The notes under the pieces are model-generated. The model made no database searches. It was not told the origin of the DNA and worked only from the letters and a program-made list of their open reading frames with translations. This document shows positions 61,799 through 64,000 of a stretch of DNA of 64,000 nt, one piece after another. A program made the position numbers and the translations under genes. Position 1 is the first letter of the stretch; the number at the start of each line of letters is the position of its first letter. The stretch comes from M3007 sp046160345 (GTDB lineage Bacteria; Bacteroidota; Bacteroidia; Chitinophagales; Saprospiraceae). The stretch covers positions 1 to 64,000 of the forward strand of contig JBJXGO010000189.1 in NCBI GenBank assembly GCA_046160345.1. The letters run 5' to 3'.

Positions 61799-63043
61799 AT
61801 GAAACGTGTACTACCTTCTCTTTTGATTCTTTCCTTTTTTTGCCAAATAATATCCGCGCAAACCGCCGGAAAAAGCTACGAATTCCGAAACGGGCAATGG
61901 TATGATGGCAAAAGTTTCGTGAATGCCACCTGGTACACTAGCAACGGCCTATTTAGCAAAAAAGCCCCTTCTAAAATCGATTCTGTAATCGATCTTCAGG
62001 GCCGTTGGGTGATACCGCCCATGGGTGATGCCCATTGTTCAAGCATTTCAGAAAACCAATCTGCAGCCAATACCTTGAATCTGTATATGGGCGAGGGCAT
62101 ATTTTACCTGCAAATTATTGGCAATACCCAAGAAGGCCGCAGCAATACGGCCCCATTGCTCAACAAAGCTACGGCGCCAGATGCTTCTTTTTCAAACGGA
62201 GTCATAACCTGTAGTCTTGGATACCCGTTCCTGGAGTATGAAGGCCCTGCCAACAAGATCAGGAACCCAAGCCTTTGGGGGGAAAATTACGCTGAACTGA
62301 AAACCAGTCAAAAATTGCTCGGCAATGGCTATTGGTTCATTGACAACAAGGATGCTCTGGCTGCCCAATGGGATAAAATAAAAATGCAGAACCCGGGCGT
62401 CATTATGATCTATTTGCTTGACGCTCAAAACAATGGCGGAAAAGAGGGCAAGGGGCTTTCTCCAGAGGTAGCAAAGTTGGTGATTAAAAAAGCGCATAAA
62501 TCAGACCTGCGCGTTTTTGCACAGGTGGAGACTTCCGAAGACCTTCGACTGGGTTTGAAACTCGGTGTGGACGGCTTTGCAAATCTCCCCGGCCACAATT
62601 GGGACGGTTTTGGCGATACCAATAAATTTGAATTATCAAACGACGACCTTAAAGCGCTTGCCAAGAAAAAAACGCCGCTGGTCCTTTTGCTTTCACACGC
62701 CCAGGCGGCCCCCAACCGCGCAGCAGTGCAGGAATTTCACAAAAAAACATTGAAAAGGCTGCTCGATGCCAATGTAAATGTAGCTATGGGCTCCGATGAT
62801 GCCCAACGCACACTGCGCATGGAACTGAACTATTGGTTTGGCTTGGGGGGAATGGACGATGCCCGCACACTCAAAGTGCTTTGTGAGAACACGCCACGCG
62901 CTATTTTCCCAAACCGCAAAATTGGCAAGTTGGAAAACGGCTATGAAGCCAGTTTCCTGGTTCTGGCCGATAACCCATTCAACAATGTGTTGAAGACAAG
63001 GGTTCAGGAATTCAAAGTGAAAAACGGAGTGATTTTGAAGTAG
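61799..63043 (+). CDS. Secreted amidohydrolase-family protein with degraded metal site
   Basis: The 414-aa protein has a signal peptide (about 1-20, ending IISAQ) and the fold of amidohydrolases. GRWVIPPMGDAHCSS (about 70-84) is in the place of the usual HxH metal motif, but the second His is replaced (H-C-S). The later AHA-type motif reads FAQVET. MGSDDAQRTL retains the Asp of the final ligand. So at least two of the usual metal ligands are absent, and the protein may not be catalytic. The C-terminus (KIGKLENGYEASFLVLADNP) is typical of the family. Confidence 0.85.
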   Translation: MKRVLPSLLILSFFCQIISAQTAGKSYEFRNGQWYDGKSFVNATWYTSNGLFSKKAPSKIDSVIDLQGRWVIPPMGDAHCSSISENQSAANTLNLYMGEGIFYLQIIGNTQEGRSNTAPLLNKATAPDASFSNGVITCSLGYPFLEYEGPANKIRNPSLWGENYAELKTSQKLLGNGYWFIDNKDALAAQWDKIKMQNPGVIMIYLLDAQNNGGKEGKGLSPEVAKLVIKKAHKSDLRVFAQVETSEDLRLGLKLGVDGFANLPGHNWDGFGDTNKFELSNDDLKALAKKKTPLVLLLSHAQAAPNRAAVQEFHKKTLKRLLDANVNVAMGSDDAQRTLRMELNYWFGLGGMDDARTLKVLCENTPRAIFPNRKIGKLENGYEASFLVLADNPFNNVLKTRVQEFKVKNGVILK

Positions 63044-63073
63044 TGCAAAATTGAGAAAAACGCATTGATAATC

Positions 63074-63113
63074 ACGCATAAGCCCAACAATACGTTGGGC
63101 TTATGCGTTTTTG
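63074..63113 (+). terminator. Strong terminator after the amidohydrolase gene
   Basis: A perfect 15-bp stem, ACGCATAAGCCCAAC (63074-63088), loop AATAC, and its complement (63094-63108), then TTTTT. It lies about 30 bases past the stop. Confidence 0.9.
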
Positions 63114-63232
63114 GCAGTAACATGCCAAACTTTCATCGAATGATTTGCCAAGCTCAAACACTTTTAAGGAATTTTGCCGCGCATTTGCCAAAAAGCATTT
63201 TATGCTATAATTTTATCACACTTAACAAAAAC

Positions 63233-64000
63233 ATGAAAAAAACAATTTTGCTTCTTCCACTTGTCGCTTTTTTGACTTGCCAGGCAGCAGCACAAAACAT
63301 CCAGTTCGTGGAGTACGACCTGCCTAATGGCCTTAAAGTACTGCTTCATGAAGACCACACAACTCCTATTGTTGCCGTTTCAGTTATGTATCATGTAGGG
63401 TCAAAAAACGAAAAGCCCAAGCGTTCGGGTTTTGCCCACTTTTTTGAGCACCTTCTTTTTGAAGGATCAGAAAACATCAAACGGGGAGAATTCGACGATT
63501 ACATCAACAATGCCGGAGGCATGAACAATGCCAACACCTGGTACGACCGCACTTATTATTACGAGGTGCTGCCCAGCAACCAATTGGGTCTTGGCTTGTG
63601 GCTTGAAAGCGAGCGTATGCTGCATGCAAAGGTTGAACAGGTGGGCGTGGAAACTCAACGTCAGGTCGTAAAAGAGGAACGCCGTCAGCGTATGGACAAC
63701 CGGCCCTATGGCAAATTATTGGAAGAGACCCTCAAGCGGCTATATAAAGTTCACCCTTATCAAAGCTCCGTCATCGGCTCCATGGAAGATCTGGATGCAG
63801 CACAGGAAATTGACTATAAAAACTTTTACAAGGACTTCTATCGCCCTGACAATGCCATTTTGAGCATTGCCGGCGACATCGATATTGAGCAGACGAAAAA
63901 ATTGATTGACCTTTATTTCAAGGGCATTCCCAAAGGGCAAGGCGAAATACAGCGCAAATTCCCGCAGGAACCACCCATAACACAGGTTCGGCGTGACACG
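63233..64000 (+). CDS. M16 family zinc metalloprotease, 5' part
   Basis: The gene starts at 63233 (MKKTILLLPLVAFLTCQAAA signal peptide) and runs off the window, with 256 codons visible. The inverted zinc motif is intact: GFAHFFEHLLFEGSENI, with the downstream Glu region KEERRQRMDNRPYG. It resembles the M16 gene at 48049 (both have HEDHxxPIVAV and YHVGSKNEKP) and is a likely paralogue. In this family the active unit is often encoded next to an inactive one, so a second M16 gene may follow. Confidence 0.9.
   Translation, partial: MKKTILLLPLVAFLTCQAAAQNIQFVEYDLPNGLKVLLHEDHTTPIVAVSVMYHVGSKNEKPKRSGFAHFFEHLLFEGSENIKRGEFDDYINNAGGMNNANTWYDRTYYYEVLPSNQLGLGLWLESERMLHAKVEQVGVETQRQVVKEERRQRMDNRPYGKLLEETLKRLYKVHPYQSSVIGSMEDLDAAQEIDYKNFYKDFYRPDNAILSIAGDIDIEQTKKLIDLYFKGIPKGQGEIQRKFPQEPPITQVRRDT

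Overview
The window looks like the chromosome of a Bacteroidota bacterium, most likely a member of Saprospiria (Haliscomenobacter/Lewinella-like). Several things seen in the sequence support this. There are five genes or gene ends with type IX secretion C-terminal sorting features. Promoters match the Bacteroidota -7 box TAnnTTTG, often only 5-25 bases before the ATG, and almost no start has a Shine-Dalgarno match. Other markers are a complete Bat operon, bshC (bacillithiol), a Rho with a long Arg-rich insertion, an Oar-like TonB-dependent receptor and an ECF sigma/FecR pair. The species assignment is inference. No rRNA, tRNA, CRISPR array, insertion sequence or prophage was recognised.

Layout. 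1-732 is the 3' end of a polytopic membrane protein. 764-6517 (minus) is the Bat aerotolerance-type operon moxR > DUF58 > BatD-like > batA > batB-batC fusion, with a 30-bp-period palindromic repeat inserted between moxR and the DUF58 gene. 6691-10375 (minus) holds a secreted DUF1028 protein, a membrane-anchored PPX/GppA-like protein and an aspartate kinase. 10557-13748 is accessory in flavour: a TIR-like protein with a membrane anchor, a coiled-coil protein, a retropepsin-like protease and a secreted T9SS protein. 13887-18580 (plus) holds a GltD-like iron-sulfur flavoprotein, a DUF2306 membrane protein, a lipoprotein and a MacB-like permease. 18700-21861 is the Oar-like receptor.

22082-28712 is mostly envelope and housekeeping: two unknowns, an acyltransferase, a CD225-like and a DUF2752 membrane protein, bshC and a LolC/E-type permease. 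28730-32162 holds a secreted M28-PDZ peptidase, a two-gene cassette whose first product starts with what looks like effector-associated domain 11, and a GH25 lysozyme. 32437-36161 is rho and serS, divergent. 36218-42605 is a secreted/accessory block: two lipoproteins, a 919-aa Cys-rich T9SS protein, an XRE regulator with an in-frame amber codon, and a T9SS-exported peptidylarginine-deiminase-like enzyme that keeps the catalytic residues known from PPAD.

42820-45400 is a Crp/Fnr regulator and an ECF sigma/FecR pair without an adjacent receptor gene. 45424-55264 contains two large helical proteins of unknown function, a 58-codon secreted peptide behind a duplicated promoter-like module, an M16 protease, a fused DppD-DppF ABC ATPase, and a degenerate zone with an in-frame stop and 74-bp tandem repeats. 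55796-64000 holds small exported proteins, rimM, DUF1573, a Wzi-like/deacetylase-like pair, an amidohydrolase that has lost metal ligands, and the 5' part of a second M16 protease.

The strongest leads for undescribed biology are four. One is the EAD11 plus NTF2-like membrane cassette (30178-31393). The second is the TIR-membrane protein (10557-11417). The third is the small secreted peptide with its repeated upstream module (46981-47485). The fourth is a set of short, perfectly palindromic intergenic elements (5435, 7798, 8871, 28714, 40789, 50835) that look like one family of dispersed, possibly mobile repeats.
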